Part shown: positions 20,933 through 30,166 of the stretch, in pieces
Numbering within the stretch: position 1 is the first letter of the stretch
Layout: each line of letters opens with the position of its first letter
Assembly: GCF_000010305.1 (NCBI RefSeq)
Contig: NC_012489.1
Span: 3,913,646-3,977,645 of the forward strand
Reading direction: 5' to 3'
Length of the DNA stretch: 64,000 nucleotides
Source of the DNA: Gemmatimonas aurantiaca T-27
Lineage (GTDB): Bacteria > Gemmatimonadota > Gemmatimonadetes > Gemmatimonadales > Gemmatimonadaceae
Notes under the pieces: generated by a model
Seen by the model: only the letters and a program-made list of their open reading frames with translations
What the model was told of the DNA's origin: nothing
Database searches by the model: none
Translations under genes and position numbers: made by a program

Positions 20933-20979
20933 AAAACAACGGGGCGCTCCGGTATCAGACCGGAGCGCCCCGTTGTTTT
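20933..20979. terminator. Strong bidirectional intrinsic terminator
   Basis: A 20-bp perfect stem (AAAACAACGGGGCGCTCCGG paired with its complement) with a 7-base loop ends in TTTTT, and has AAAA on the other flank. It lies between convergent katG and the nitroreductase gene and should end transcription both ways. Confidence 0.9.
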
Positions 20980-20999
20980 TGGGTGGTCAGACCGATGTT

Positions 21000-21560
21000 T
21001 CAGTCGACCCAGTGCGTGAGCTCTTCGGACGAACGACGTGTCTTCGCGGGCGGCTGCTCGGCGGGTTCCCCTACGGTCAGCACGGCCACGATACGCTCAC
21101 CGTCAGGTACCCCCACCGCGGTGCGCGCGGCAGGATCGTCCATGATCGCACCCGTGCGAATGTGTGTGCCCAGACCATGCGCGACCGCTGACAGGCAGAG
21201 GTTTTCCACTGCCATCATCGTGGCGGCGTAGTCCTCTTCGCGGATCTCGGGGTTTTCGTTCAGCGTCATCGACACGATCACCATGCACGGCCATGCGCGA
21301 TGCGAATCGCTCGTGTCCTTGCGCATCTTCTCGGCCTGCGCTTCATCGGTGGCCTTCTTGGCCTTGCGATTGCCCAAGGCCAGTCCGTAGCCAGCGCGGC
21401 CTTCGGGGCCGAGCACGTAGAAGCGCCACGGCTGCGTCAGACGATGATTCGGTGCCAGGTTGGCATCATGAAACAACGGCAGCAGATCGTCGCGCGTGAT
21501 CGTGCGGTCGGTAAACGCGCGAACGGATCGGCGGGCGGCAATTGCGTCAGAAACGTGCAT
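21000..21560 (-). CDS. Nitroreductase-family flavoprotein
   Basis: A 186-residue FMN-binding nitroreductase-fold protein. Family signature at the N-terminus (AIAARRSVRAFTDRTITRDDL, with the Arg-Arg-Ser-Val-Arg FMN-phosphate motif), the APNHRLTQPWRFYVL segment that is typical of the YdjA-like subgroup, and the C-terminal GVPDGERIVAVLTVGEPAE. It would reduce nitro or quinone compounds, or another small substrate, using NAD(P)H. It is cytoplasmic. The gene converges with katG and shares its terminator. An oxidative-stress link is suggested only by position. Confidence 0.9.
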   Translation of the reverse strand: MHVSDAIAARRSVRAFTDRTITRDDLLPLFHDANLAPNHRLTQPWRFYVLGPEGRAGYGLALGNRKAKKATDEAQAEKMRKDTSDSHRAWPCMVIVSMTLNENPEIREEDYAATMMAVENLCLSAVAHGLGTHIRTGAIMDDPAARTAVGVPDGERIVAVLTVGEPAEQPPAKTRRSSEELTHWVD

Positions 21561-21712
21561 GGGAGCATCCGGGACAAGGGCGATACAACGCAGTAGCCCT
21601 CAAAACTAGTCGACTGGACGCTTCGGCACCGATAGACGCACGGATGCGTGGCGGGATCGGGTGCACCCCATGATACTTCGCCGTCCCCGTTCACTCCCTC
21701 CCGCTCCGCCCC

Positions 21713-22699
21713 ATGACACTCCTGCCTCGGCCCACGTCGGTGCTGCGCACGCTCGCGCTCGCCGTTGCCTCCACCACGATTGCGCTCACCGCACGCGCTC
21801 AGGCAGCACCCGCAGCGGCTGCCTCAGCGCAGGGCCCGGTGCGCATGAACCGCGCCATTGAGTTGCTGTCCAGTGGTCAGAGCACCTTCGGCATCTTCAG
21901 CCACGATCGCTCGCTCGACAATGCGCGCCTGCTGTCACGCTCGGGTCTCGATTTCGTGCTGATCGACATGGAGCATGGGCCGCTCGATGTGGAAACACTG
22001 CGCACCTTCCTGCTGGGCATGACCGACAAGCGTCGTGTGCTGGAGAAGGGCAACATGCAGCCGGATGTCACACCGATTGTGCGCATCGCACCCAATGGCC
22101 GAGACCAGGCCTCGTTCATCGCCAAGCAGGTGCTCGATGTGGGGGCCATGGGTGTGATGTTCCCGTACATCAACACCAAGGAAGAGGCGCTCCAGGCCGT
22201 GCGCTCGGTGCGTTATCCGCAGAAGCGTGGTGCGCCGGATTTTGAACCGCAGGGCATCCGTGGTTCGGCGCCAGGCAACGCCGTGTGGCTGTGGGGCGTG
22301 TCCGACTACACGGATCGCGCCGATGTCTGGCCGCTCGACCCGCGTGGCGATCTGATGGCGGTCATTCAGATCGAAACTGCGGAAGCGGTAAAGAACGTGA
22401 GCGAGATCCTTTCAGTGCCAGGCATCTCGGCCATCTTCGTCGGCCCGGCCGATCTCGCGATGTCACTGGGCGGCACGGGCGAAGCGGGCGCCGCCGAATT
22501 GGAAGCGGCCATTCAAACGGTGCTGCGTGCCTGCAAGGCGAAGAACATCCCGATCGGCATCACCACCAACGCACAGACGGTGGAACGTCGCATCAAGGAA
22601 GGCTTCAACTTCGTCACCGTGTCATACGGCGATGGTGGCATCACGCCCGCCACGGCTACCGCGCTGCAACTCGGGCGCACGGCAGCCGGTCGTCGCTAA
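21713..22699 (+). CDS. HpcH/HpaI-family aldolase with signal peptide
   Basis: A 328-residue protein of the HpcH/HpaI aldolase family, which cleave 2-keto-3-deoxy or 4-hydroxy-2-oxo acids to pyruvate plus an aldehyde. The TIM-barrel core is clear: FVLIDMEHGPLD, the metal-site Glu in AVIQIETAEAV, Asp in FVGPADLAMSLG, and ITTNAQTVERRIKEGF. Unusually, it begins with a Sec-type signal peptide (TLALAVASTTIALTARAQA), so the enzyme is predicted to be periplasmic. It also has an insert around 165-200 relative to the shorter E. coli HpaI. No pathway genes are adjacent. It converges with a lipoprotein gene at a 13-bp hairpin. Confidence 0.85.
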   Translation: MTLLPRPTSVLRTLALAVASTTIALTARAQAAPAAAASAQGPVRMNRAIELLSSGQSTFGIFSHDRSLDNARLLSRSGLDFVLIDMEHGPLDVETLRTFLLGMTDKRRVLEKGNMQPDVTPIVRIAPNGRDQASFIAKQVLDVGAMGVMFPYINTKEEALQAVRSVRYPQKRGAPDFEPQGIRGSAPGNAVWLWGVSDYTDRADVWPLDPRGDLMAVIQIETAEAVKNVSEILSVPGISAIFVGPADLAMSLGGTGEAGAAELEAAIQTVLRACKAKNIPIGITTNAQTVERRIKEGFNFVTVSYGDGGITPATATALQLGRTAAGRR

Positions 22700-22713
22700 G
22701 TCCTAGCGAGGCA

Positions 22714-22750
22714 TCGAAGGCTGCGCATGCCCATCACGCGCAGCCTTCGA
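22714..22750. terminator. Bidirectional hairpin terminator
   Basis: A 13-bp perfect stem (TCGAAGGCTGCGC / GCGCAGCCTTCGA) with an 11-base loop lies just after the aldolase stop and overlaps the last codons of the convergent lipoprotein gene. There is no T run. Confidence 0.6.
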
Positions 22751-23297
22751 CCCACTCCACCTGCGGGAAGAGTCCGATGCGAAAGCGTGCGACTTTTCCG
22801 CCAGTGAGTTCGACCACCAGACGCTGCAGGGAGTCCTGCGGTGCGAGTGGCTTCACAATGAGATATTCACCGGCCTCGTACTTGTGGGGTCGGCGTTCGG
22901 CCTTGGCCCCGTACAGGGAATCGGCACGAGCGGCGCTCTGCCCCACTTCCAGGCCTTCCACCGTGGGTGTGCCGGGCTGCGAGACATCCACGCGCTTGAG
23001 TGCCCCACCGACGAACATGACCATCACGCCATTCGGTGCGGTGCTCCACGTGGCGTACTCGCACTGATCCGGTGCGCTGGCCGGTGGTACGGTGAGTGCC
23101 CCATCCGTCACCTTGCTGGCGTCGGCGGCCGTCATGTCCAATGCCAATGGACCGAAGCCGTTTGCCGTGATGAATTGTGGCGCGACGGCGGTGACGCCGG
23201 CATCGGGCGGTGGAGTCGAGACAGAATCAGCCGGTGTCTGGTCCGAGACAGTGCAGGCGGCCAGCACACATACCAGCGCGATCGGTGTGACACGCAT
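22734..23297 (-). CDS. Uncharacterised lipoprotein
   Basis: A 187-residue protein with a lipobox (signal peptide ending VCVLAAC, Cys15), so it is predicted to be lipid-anchored. A Pro/Thr/Ser-rich linker follows, then one globular domain with two similar parts beginning FGPLALDMTAADASKV and EGLEVGQSAARADSLY. This is the usual pattern of small secreted proteins that measure or bind something at the surface, with no assigned role. Two Cys in the mature part (QCEYATW and the C-terminal EGCA) may form a disulphide. RBS AGGA lies just upstream. It is next to another lipoprotein gene in the same direction. Confidence 0.75.
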   Translation of the reverse strand: MRVTPIALVCVLAACTVSDQTPADSVSTPPPDAGVTAVAPQFITANGFGPLALDMTAADASKVTDGALTVPPASAPDQCEYATWSTAPNGVMVMFVGGALKRVDVSQPGTPTVEGLEVGQSAARADSLYGAKAERRPHKYEAGEYLIVKPLAPQDSLQRLVVELTGGKVARFRIGLFPQVEWVEGCA

Positions 23298-23306
23298 GGG
23301 AGTTTC

Positions 23307-23723
23307 CTAGCGAACAGTGAATGTGGAGGACGCCACTGATCCGGATTCGGTCGATAGTACAAGCCGATACATGCCGGACTCCTGCACGTGAGTGAGCTGT
23401 TCCCGACGCGCGGCCGCTTCGAGTGGCACAGGGTCCATCGGCACGGAGGTGATACAGAACGCTGGCTTGTATGACTGCCACGACCCGCCCTCGCGTCGCT
23501 CGACGCCAACCGACAGCGACGATCCGCACCGGTCGACACGCACGCTCGCGGAGCCCTTGTTCCCGACGGCAAATGGCACTTCCGCCACCCCGCGATCATT
23601 GCGGGAAAACGACGACGCCACATCGATGTACACCGGTCCCGAGGGCGCGGCAGGATCGGAGCACCCCGTGCCCGTGAGGAGCATCACGCCCATCAGCCAC
23701 ACCTTCGTCATTGTTTTGCTCAT
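23307..23723 (-). CDS. Uncharacterised small lipoprotein
   Basis: A 138-residue lipoprotein: signal peptide MSKTMTKVWLMGVMLLTGTGC with lipobox Cys21. The mature part is an Ig-like beta-sandwich pattern (VPFAVGNKGSASVRVDRC, then SGMYRLVLSTESGSVASS), like the BsuPI-type or FlgD-like protease-inhibitor domains. A similar fold occurs in the lipoprotein at 27439-27936. The gap to the next gene is 9 bases, so it is in one operon with the 187-residue lipoprotein. Function is unknown. Confidence 0.7.
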   Translation of the reverse strand: MSKTMTKVWLMGVMLLTGTGCSDPAAPSGPVYIDVASSFSRNDRGVAEVPFAVGNKGSASVRVDRCGSSLSVGVERREGGSWQSYKPAFCITSVPMDPVPLEAAARREQLTHVQESGMYRLVLSTESGSVASSTFTVR

Positions 23724-23827
23724 GACAGAATCCCGGTGGTAGTCACTGCCAGCCCCGCTGATCACCGAGATGGGATGATCGGCGTTCCCTCTCCCCACAA
23801 CAATGCCCGCAACCCGGTGGTCACGCC

Positions 23828-24313
23828 CTACAGCAAACCCGGATTCCGCTGCCATGCCGAATAGGCGAGCGCCGTCGCGAAGCTGACCCACGCAAGATAA
23901 GGTGCGAGCAACAACGCTGCCGTTGGCTTTACCCGCTTGAACAGCACGATCGTCACCACGATCAGGATCCAGAGCACCACGATGTTCAGGAATGCCAGCG
24001 CGCCCCGATGCCACGCAAAGAACACCCAACTCCAGAGGGCGTTCACCGCGAGCTGCACCACAAACAGCCTGATGGCGGTGTCTGCGCCCGGTGCCGGCCG
24101 GCGCTCCCACACCATCCACGCAGCCACGGCCATCATGGCGTACAACACGGTCCACACCGGACCGAACACCGATGCGGGAGGTGCCCAGGTGGCCAGGGAG
24201 AGCTGCGCATAAAACGTGGGGGCATCTCGCGTCGCCATGGCGCCGATGTATGCGGCAGCAAAGCAGACAATCAGCCAGACAATGAGCGCCGGCACACTAC
24301 GACTCTTGGTCAT
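23828..24313 (-). CDS. tspO: TspO/MBR family membrane protein
   Basis: A 161-residue integral membrane protein with five transmembrane helices. Conserved family positions are clear: the Trp-Pro-rich WAPPASVFGPVWTVLYAMM (helix 2), and the NALWSWVFF motif (helix 3), with the Leu-Ala-Pro-Tyr-Leu-Ala-Trp segment in helix 5. TspO proteins bind porphyrins and cholesterol-like ligands and affect tetrapyrrole handling and photo-oxidative stress. In phototrophs they tune pigment gene expression, but nothing here says this organism is phototrophic. It is cytoplasmic-membrane located, or outer-membrane in some species. It lies alone between lipoprotein genes and an FKBP gene. Confidence 0.92.
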   Translation of the reverse strand: MTKSRSVPALIVWLIVCFAAAYIGAMATRDAPTFYAQLSLATWAPPASVFGPVWTVLYAMMAVAAWMVWERRPAPGADTAIRLFVVQLAVNALWSWVFFAWHRGALAFLNIVVLWILIVVTIVLFKRVKPTAALLLAPYLAWVSFATALAYSAWQRNPGLL

Positions 24314-24459
24314 GCGCTTCCCCGGAATACCACGTGAGTGCTATGGAAACGGCCGCGGTGGGAAGGTGCCGGCGCTTCGATGTGTCAGCGCGCACCCTGT
24401 GGCCTGGTCTCTGTCACACCCGCAGGCGGTAACCGAGTTCCGACGAGATCTATCGAGAG

Positions 24460-24870
24460 CTATGGACGGATCTGCATGAGCTCGACATCGATGTGCAGCA
24501 CAGAGTCGGGTGGGGTGTTGGCGGGATAACTCGTCCGTCGACTCAGCGCGGGTGGCACAATGAGCAATCGCCGTTCACCCACCCGCATGCCCGTCACGCC
24601 CTGGTCCACTCCCGTGATCACCTGTCCCGCGCCCAACTGGAAGGTGATGGGATTTCCGCCGCGGCTACTGTAGATCAGTGTGCCATTGGGCAGGGTGGTG
24701 GTCTCGTGGATGGACACCCGCTGCCCCGACACGGCTTCCGCACCACGGCCCGTCGCGAGCACCCGATATCGCAATCCGTTGGGCAGCTCTGTCACACGCC
24801 CCCGCGAAGCACAGGCGACACCCAGAACCAGTGTGAGTGTGGTCAGGGCATGGCGCAGGACAGGGGGCAT
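24460..24870 (-). CDS. FKBP-type peptidyl-prolyl isomerase, lipoprotein
   Basis: A 136-residue protein. The N-terminus has a lipobox-like signal (TLVLGVACAS), so it is likely lipid-anchored in the periplasm. The rest is an FKBP domain: LPNGLRYRVLATGRGAEAVSG, VSIHETTTLPNGTLIYSS, the active-site loop FQLGAGQVITGVDQGVTGM and GERRLLIVPP. The C-terminus ends with the usual beta strand VLHIDVELMQI. It assists folding of exported proteins. Divergent from the flavoprotein gene. The 146-base gap to TspO shows nothing clear. Confidence 0.88.
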   Translation of the reverse strand: MPPVLRHALTTLTLVLGVACASRGRVTELPNGLRYRVLATGRGAEAVSGQRVSIHETTTLPNGTLIYSSRGGNPITFQLGAGQVITGVDQGVTGMRVGERRLLIVPPALSRRTSYPANTPPDSVLHIDVELMQIRP

Positions 24871-26172
24871 GGACGTCTGCCGTCGAAGGATGAGCGTGCA
24901 CCAACGCGCAGAATCGCGCGCCCGACGATACCGCAAACGGGCCGGTTCCACCATACTCCTTGCGGCGCCCCTGCCTCGAGCGGCGTCATGACTCTGGTGA
25001 CGGATTGGGACGATGCGGCGGGTGGTGGTGATCGGTGCAGGTGCCGCAGGCACGATGGCGTCCATCTTCGCGGCAACAGCCGGCGCGGAGACCATCCTGC
25101 TGGAGCGCACCCGCGACGGCGGGCGCAAGATCCTCATCAGCGGCGGAGGGCGTTGCAACGTGCTGCCATCGCAGCTCGATGAATCGCGCTTCGTGACCGA
25201 CTCGTCGCCCAATACGCTGCGCAAGATCGTGCGCGCCTGGCCACTGGCCGAACAGATCGCGTTCTTCGAGCAGGAAGTGGGTATCGCACTCGAAGAAGAA
25301 GTCGAGTCGGCAAAGCTGTTTCCCGCCTCGCACAAGGCCCGTGATGTACGCGACGGCCTGCTGGCGCTCGCCACACGTCGCGGCGTGGATCTGCGCACGG
25401 ACACGCAGGTGACCGACATCGTGCGTGAGGGTGAGGGATGGTCGGTGCACACCACCACCGAGCCGCCACTGCACGCCGATGCGGTCATCGTGGCGACCGG
25501 CGGTCTGTCGGTCCCCAATACCGGCAGTGATGGCACGGGTCTTCGGTTGCTCACGAAGCTCGGTCATGTGATCCATCCCACGTACGCCGCGCTCACACCG
25601 ATCACCGCCGACCACAGCCCCTTCGCCGAGTTGAGTGGCATCTCGCTCGAAGTGACGCTGGCGGCGCGTGATGCCACACGCAGTGCGTCGGCCACGGGCG
25701 GATTTCTGTTCACGCACCGCGGCTACAGCGGCCCGTCGGTGCTGAACGTGTCCCACGTCGTCGTGCGCTCGCGTCAGGAAACATCGCCGCCAGATGCGAC
25801 GGTGCGTGTGCGGTGGACGGCACACGATGACGCCGCATGGGAGACCCTGCTCAAGCCACAGGGCACCAGGCAAGTGAGCACGGTCGTGCGCAACGAAATG
25901 CCCGAGCGCCTCAGTGCCGTGTTGCTGGCCCAGGCACGAGTCGAACCCACACGTCTCCTCGCTGAACTCACGCGTGAAGAGCGCAAGCGTCTCATCGAGA
26001 CGCTCGTGCGTGGTGCGCTGCCATGGAATGGCGACGAAGGCTACAAAAAGGCCGAAGTCACTGGTGGCGGTGTGCGTCTATCGGAAATCGATCCACGCAC
26101 CATGCAGAGCCGCCTGCACACGGGACTGTACCTGTGCGGCGAAGTGCTCGACGCCTTCGGCCCGATCGGTGG

Positions 26173-26988
<816 letters not shown>

Positions 26989-26994
26989 GAGCAG

Positions 26995-27023
26995 AGCTTA
27001 GCCGGCCCCGACACGACGGTCAA
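26995..27023 (-). promoter_or_regulatory. uppS promoter, leaderless type
   Basis: On the minus strand TTGACC (27018-27023) and TAAGCT (26995-27000) are separated by 17 bases, and the -10 box is only 6 bases before the ATG. This places the start of transcription at or next to the start codon. Confidence 0.55.
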
Positions 27024-27026
27024 GTG

Positions 27027-27041
27027 CTTTGCACTGTAAAG
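27027..27041. promoter_or_regulatory. Palindrome upstream of the uppS promoter
   Basis: CTTTGC-ACT-GTAAAG is a near-perfect inverted repeat (5 of 6 per arm) just upstream of the -35 box, and overlaps a second palindrome AGTGC-TTT-GCACT at 27023-27035. It may be an operator. No regulator can be named. Confidence 0.35.
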
Positions 27042-27058
27042 TGACTCTCGAGGCCAGC

Positions 27059-27442
27059 TCACGAACGCCCCGCACCGGCAAACAGCAGCAGGTTGCCGTC
27101 GGGATCACGCACCAGAAACGTGCGGGCACCCCATGGCTCTTCCCTCAGCGCCTGGGCAAACGGCACCCCGGCCGCCGTGTACTCGGCGTACAGGGCGTCG
27201 GCATCGTCCAGGGCAATGGTGGCCGTGATCAGGGACTCCCGCTCCCGACGCGTAGGCTCGATGACTGGTTCGTCTTCGTGGCGGAGATTGAGACGGGCGC
27301 CTCCCCGCACTACCTGCGTGTAAAACGGCGGCTCGCCGTACACAAATGCTGCCGAAAATCCGAGCTGCACCGTATAAAAATGCAGCGCCCGATCCAGGTC
27401 CTGGACGTACAACTGCGGCTCGGCGCAAAGGAACTGGGTCAT
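27059..27442 (-). CDS. VOC-family protein (glyoxalase/bleomycin-resistance fold)
   Basis: A 127-residue vicinal-oxygen-chelate protein. Two beta-alpha-beta-beta-beta halves: CAEPQLYVQDLDRALHFYTVQLGF at the start, and ADALYAEYTAAGVPFAQAL then FLVRDPDGNLLLFAGAG at the end, which is the classic family finish. It has His/Glu-like ligand candidates but no firm metal set. Members bind antibiotics or catalyse dioxygenase/lyase steps. The start overlaps the lipoprotein stop by 4 bases (ATGA), showing translational coupling. Cytoplasmic. Confidence 0.85.
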   Translation of the reverse strand: MTQFLCAEPQLYVQDLDRALHFYTVQLGFSAAFVYGEPPFYTQVVRGGARLNLRHEDEPVIEPTRRERESLITATIALDDADALYAEYTAAGVPFAQALREEPWGARTFLVRDPDGNLLLFAGAGRS

Positions 27443-27936
27443 GGCAGGACCACCAGGCGTGCGGAATCGCCGCGTGCACCGCGCTGGTCTCCGACCCCCA
27501 GTTGCCCTCGCACATACAATGTGCCTGGGGCCAAGGCGGGTCGCGCGCTACCAGAAATAAAACCGACTGGCCAACTGATGGTTTCGGTCAGCGAAGCACC
27601 GGGCCCCAGCGTGAGTGTGCGGGCTTCCAAGGTGCAGACTCCCATGCGTGGGGCCCATACGACGTGCCCAGCGGCGTTCCGTACTTCATAGCCGAGGTTC
27701 ATGCCGCACCCCGATGCCCACTCCACCGGTTCCGAACTGGGATTCGTTGCCGTCATCGTGATGCTCACCCACTCGCCGTTTCGTGCCGAAGAGGGTGAAA
27801 TGACTGCGTCCACACGCACGCGATGGGAGGGATCGGTGGATACGGAGGCACAGGCACCGCCCGCGGCCAACCCCATCAACGCAACACCTGCGCGCAGGAT
27901 GCGGTGTGCACTGAACCGCCCATCGGTGGGGATCAT
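27439..27936 (-). CDS. Lipoprotein with BsuPI-like domain
   Basis: A 165-residue exported lipoprotein: hydrophobic leader ending MGLAAGGAC (Cys about 29). The mature part is a beta-sandwich of the intracellular-proteinase-inhibitor (BsuPI) type with the repeat signature EWVSITMTATNPSSEPVEW and SLTETISWPVGF. In other secreted proteins this domain binds protein partners, so a role as an envelope inhibitor or scaffold is possible, but it is inferred. It precedes a VOC gene with a 4-base overlap and follows a ChaN-like gene with a 5-base gap, so three genes form one operon. Confidence 0.75.
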   Translation of the reverse strand: MIPTDGRFSAHRILRAGVALMGLAAGGACASVSTDPSHRVRVDAVISPSSARNGEWVSITMTATNPSSEPVEWASGCGMNLGYEVRNAAGHVVWAPRMGVCTLEARTLTLGPGASLTETISWPVGFISGSARPALAPGTLYVRGQLGVGDQRGARGDSARLVVLP

Positions 27937-27941
27937 GTTGC

Positions 27942-28784
27942 CTACCTCGCTGAAGTCTCCGGAATCGTCCGCGCCGGACGCGAAGCCGTGTACGGCTTGC
28001 CGGCCGAGAACACCCCCTCGAACCCATCACGCAGCGTGCGATCGAGCACGATACCCCGAGCCGGCACCGGTTCACGCGCCGGCATATCGTAGGCCGTGCA
28101 GCCAGCCGAACGATCGCCGTTTGGCGCACTGCACCCCCAATACTGCCCACCGGGGCGCGCAAAGGTGAGGGCAATTGTTTCACCATCCGTGAGGAGTTGA
28201 CCCGTGGCCGGGAACGGCGGGTTCTGCGAGCTCCACGGCGTCTTGCCCGCGTGTCCTGCGCCCGTAAGAGCCACGACCAGCCCCCCCGGTACGCGCGCAC
28301 GGGCGTCCATCAGAGCCTGAGCCAGCGCCGCCTCGCGCTCACGCGACACGGCCGGGGCGGGCACGCGATCGAAGGCCACGATGGACACGCGCTTGCCGGC
28401 CCGCTTGAGCTGGCGGGCCATGTCGATCATTTCGAGAACGGCCACGGTGGTGCGCCCTTCGGCAACCTGCCATGCAGGCCCGGTCAGCAACGCCGCACGA
28501 GCGACCGAGCCACCGTCGGACACCAGATACGCATCGAGCGTGGCCTGATTGTCGGGGGTGAACTCCACACCGAGCACCACCGGACGATCCTTGTTCGCAG
28601 CGGCGCAGAGGGCGTCAGCCGCGACCTGCGGCATTTCCACCGTGCCGTGGTACTCACCCACCAGCAGATAGTTGAGCTGCTTCGTCTGCAACACGGCATC
28701 GATACCGGGCAGCGGCTGGCAGGTGACCAGGGCGGAGGCAGGAACAGCAAAAGGCAGCGCCAAGGCCAGCAAATATTCAAGCAT
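27942..28784 (-). CDS. Exported ChaN/Tiki-superfamily protein
   Basis: A 280-residue protein with an N-terminal signal peptide (MLEYLLALALPFAVPASAL). ATG 28784 is chosen because it starts that signal. Core motifs are those of the haem-binding-uptake Tiki superfamily (ChaN): LLVGEYHGTVEMPQVAADAL, VVLGVEFTPDNQATLDAYL and VVALTGAGHAG. ChaN proteins bind haem or iron at the membrane, while the wider family includes metalloprotease-like folds. The Glu/His set in GEYHGT and GAGHAG suits metal binding. It is periplasmic. Function here is inferred from fold only. Confidence 0.75.
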   Translation of the reverse strand: MLEYLLALALPFAVPASALVTCQPLPGIDAVLQTKQLNYLLVGEYHGTVEMPQVAADALCAAANKDRPVVLGVEFTPDNQATLDAYLVSDGGSVARAALLTGPAWQVAEGRTTVAVLEMIDMARQLKRAGKRVSIVAFDRVPAPAVSREREAALAQALMDARARVPGGLVVALTGAGHAGKTPWSSQNPPFPATGQLLTDGETIALTFARPGGQYWGCSAPNGDRSAGCTAYDMPAREPVPARGIVLDRTLRDGFEGVFSAGKPYTASRPARTIPETSAR

Positions 28785-28902
28785 GCGGGACAATCCTGCA
28801 GTCTGGGGGCGGGAAGGAGACGCGCAACACAACATCCTGCGGCACGCGAGGATTCTCCCAGTGCCGGCGCGTTCCTGCCCTACCCGTCTCTCTAGCCGAT
28901 CG

Positions 28903-29727
28903 TCACCGCGCAGACGGACGTATCAGTCCTGCCGTCGATTCGGGTTGTTTGGTGCCAATCAAATCCACGCCAGCCGCGAACAGTGCCGCATACACATCGG
29001 CATTCTGCGGCACATTGTGCACGCGCAGCAAACGATCCGGCACAGCGGCCTTGCTCGCGCGTATCGCGTCGAACCATCGGGCTCGTGTGATTGACCGGCG
29101 CCACCATCGTCCCATGGTTTTTCCGTAGTCCACGCTGAGCAGCCGCACACGCGGGTCAAGAACGGCCGCGTCCACTGGCTCAGCGCGCGACAGCCGATAC
29201 TGAATGCCCGGCAGCGAATCCACGCGTGTGCCATTGGGGGGCGGATGCCAGCCCACCAACACCACGTCGAGCGCCACGCGAGTCCCACCCGCCTCGTCGC
29301 GGACCCACAAATGACGGTAGCGTCGCAACACCGCCATCAGCGCGTCGTAGGTGGCCGGCGATTGCTCCTTGATCTCGAGTGCCAGCAGAAACGGACGATC
29401 CACCACCGCCCCCCACGGACCACACCGGTCGACCAACGCAGCCAATGGCGCGAGATAGACCGAGTCGAGTGTGCCACCGGATCGTGCCGCCCGTCGGTCG
29501 TGACCGATGCGCAATTCGCCATCGACCAGAAAGAGATCGACCTCCACCCCGCGGAACCCCAATGCCAGCGCGTCTTCGAGCGGGTGTGGTCGTTCGTAGT
29601 CGTTGTGCGAATACGCCGACAATGCCGCGACGGGACATGCAGCCTGCGCATGAGCGTCGCGGCTCAGCGCCATACCGGCACTACATCCAAGGACTGCGGC
29701 CATGAGCCAGCGACACACCGGGGTCAT
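28903..29727 (-). CDS. Secreted glycerophosphodiester phosphodiesterase-like protein
   Basis: A 274-residue exported protein: signal peptide to about residue 28 (ending SRDAHAQ), then a PI-PLC/GDPD TIM-barrel. Motifs: AYSHNDYERPHPLEDAL (catalytic His region), FRGVEVDLFLVDGELRIGHDR (Glu/Asp/His metal and acid-base set), LLALEIKEQ and VHNVPQNADVYAALFAAGVD near the end. It cleaves glycerophosphodiesters or phospholipid head groups outside the cytoplasm. Gaps to its neighbours on both sides exceed 100 bases, so it is probably transcribed alone. Confidence 0.85.
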   Translation of the reverse strand: MTPVCRWLMAAVLGCSAGMALSRDAHAQAACPVAALSAYSHNDYERPHPLEDALALGFRGVEVDLFLVDGELRIGHDRRAARSGGTLDSVYLAPLAALVDRCGPWGAVVDRPFLLALEIKEQSPATYDALMAVLRRYRHLWVRDEAGGTRVALDVVLVGWHPPPNGTRVDSLPGIQYRLSRAEPVDAAVLDPRVRLLSVDYGKTMGRWWRRSITRARWFDAIRASKAAVPDRLLRVHNVPQNADVYAALFAAGVDLIGTKQPESTAGLIRPSAR

Positions 29728-29824
29728 CCCTGCAATCTGCGTGCAGGCGTACGACGCGCAATCACGTTTGTTGTCGAATCAGTTCGTTGGCAATAGCCGG
29801 CATTGGCCTTTGGGCTGATGGGAA

Positions 29825-30079
29825 AACAGCGGGGGGAACACTGATGACACAGAAACGGCACGGAACCGCACGGATACAGCACCGGCTTCAGCAAGATCCG
29901 TCAATGGGGCAGAGAATTTCATTTTGAGATAAAAGCGGTTTGGAAGGCACCATCTCCATCTTCGTCTCAACCCTCAAAAAAAAAGAAGACATCTTCCAGT
30001 CCAATCATCGCCCCAGCGTCCGTGCGTCTATCTGTGCGACTCTGTGCTGTTTCTGTGTCATCAGTGTTCCCCCGCTGTT
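29825..30079. repeat. Long inverted repeat element, about 51-bp arms
   Basis: Left arm 29825-29876 and right arm 30029-30079 are reverse complements at most positions: the outer 36 bases differ at one base and one indel, and the inner 15-16 bases at about four. The 152-base centre is AT-rich with an A9 run near 29977. This occupies most of the 439-base gap between divergent GDPD and amidohydrolase genes, and no gene was found in it. The arm text (CACAGAAAC, TCTGTG) resembles dispersed intergenic repeats known from other phyla. Confidence 0.75.
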
Positions 30080-30166
30080 CCATCGAACAGTCCTGCCGAA
30101 CGCACGACGTCACGCAACCAACAGACGGATCCTATTGTCCAAGTGACAACCCTCCTGATCCCGCTC

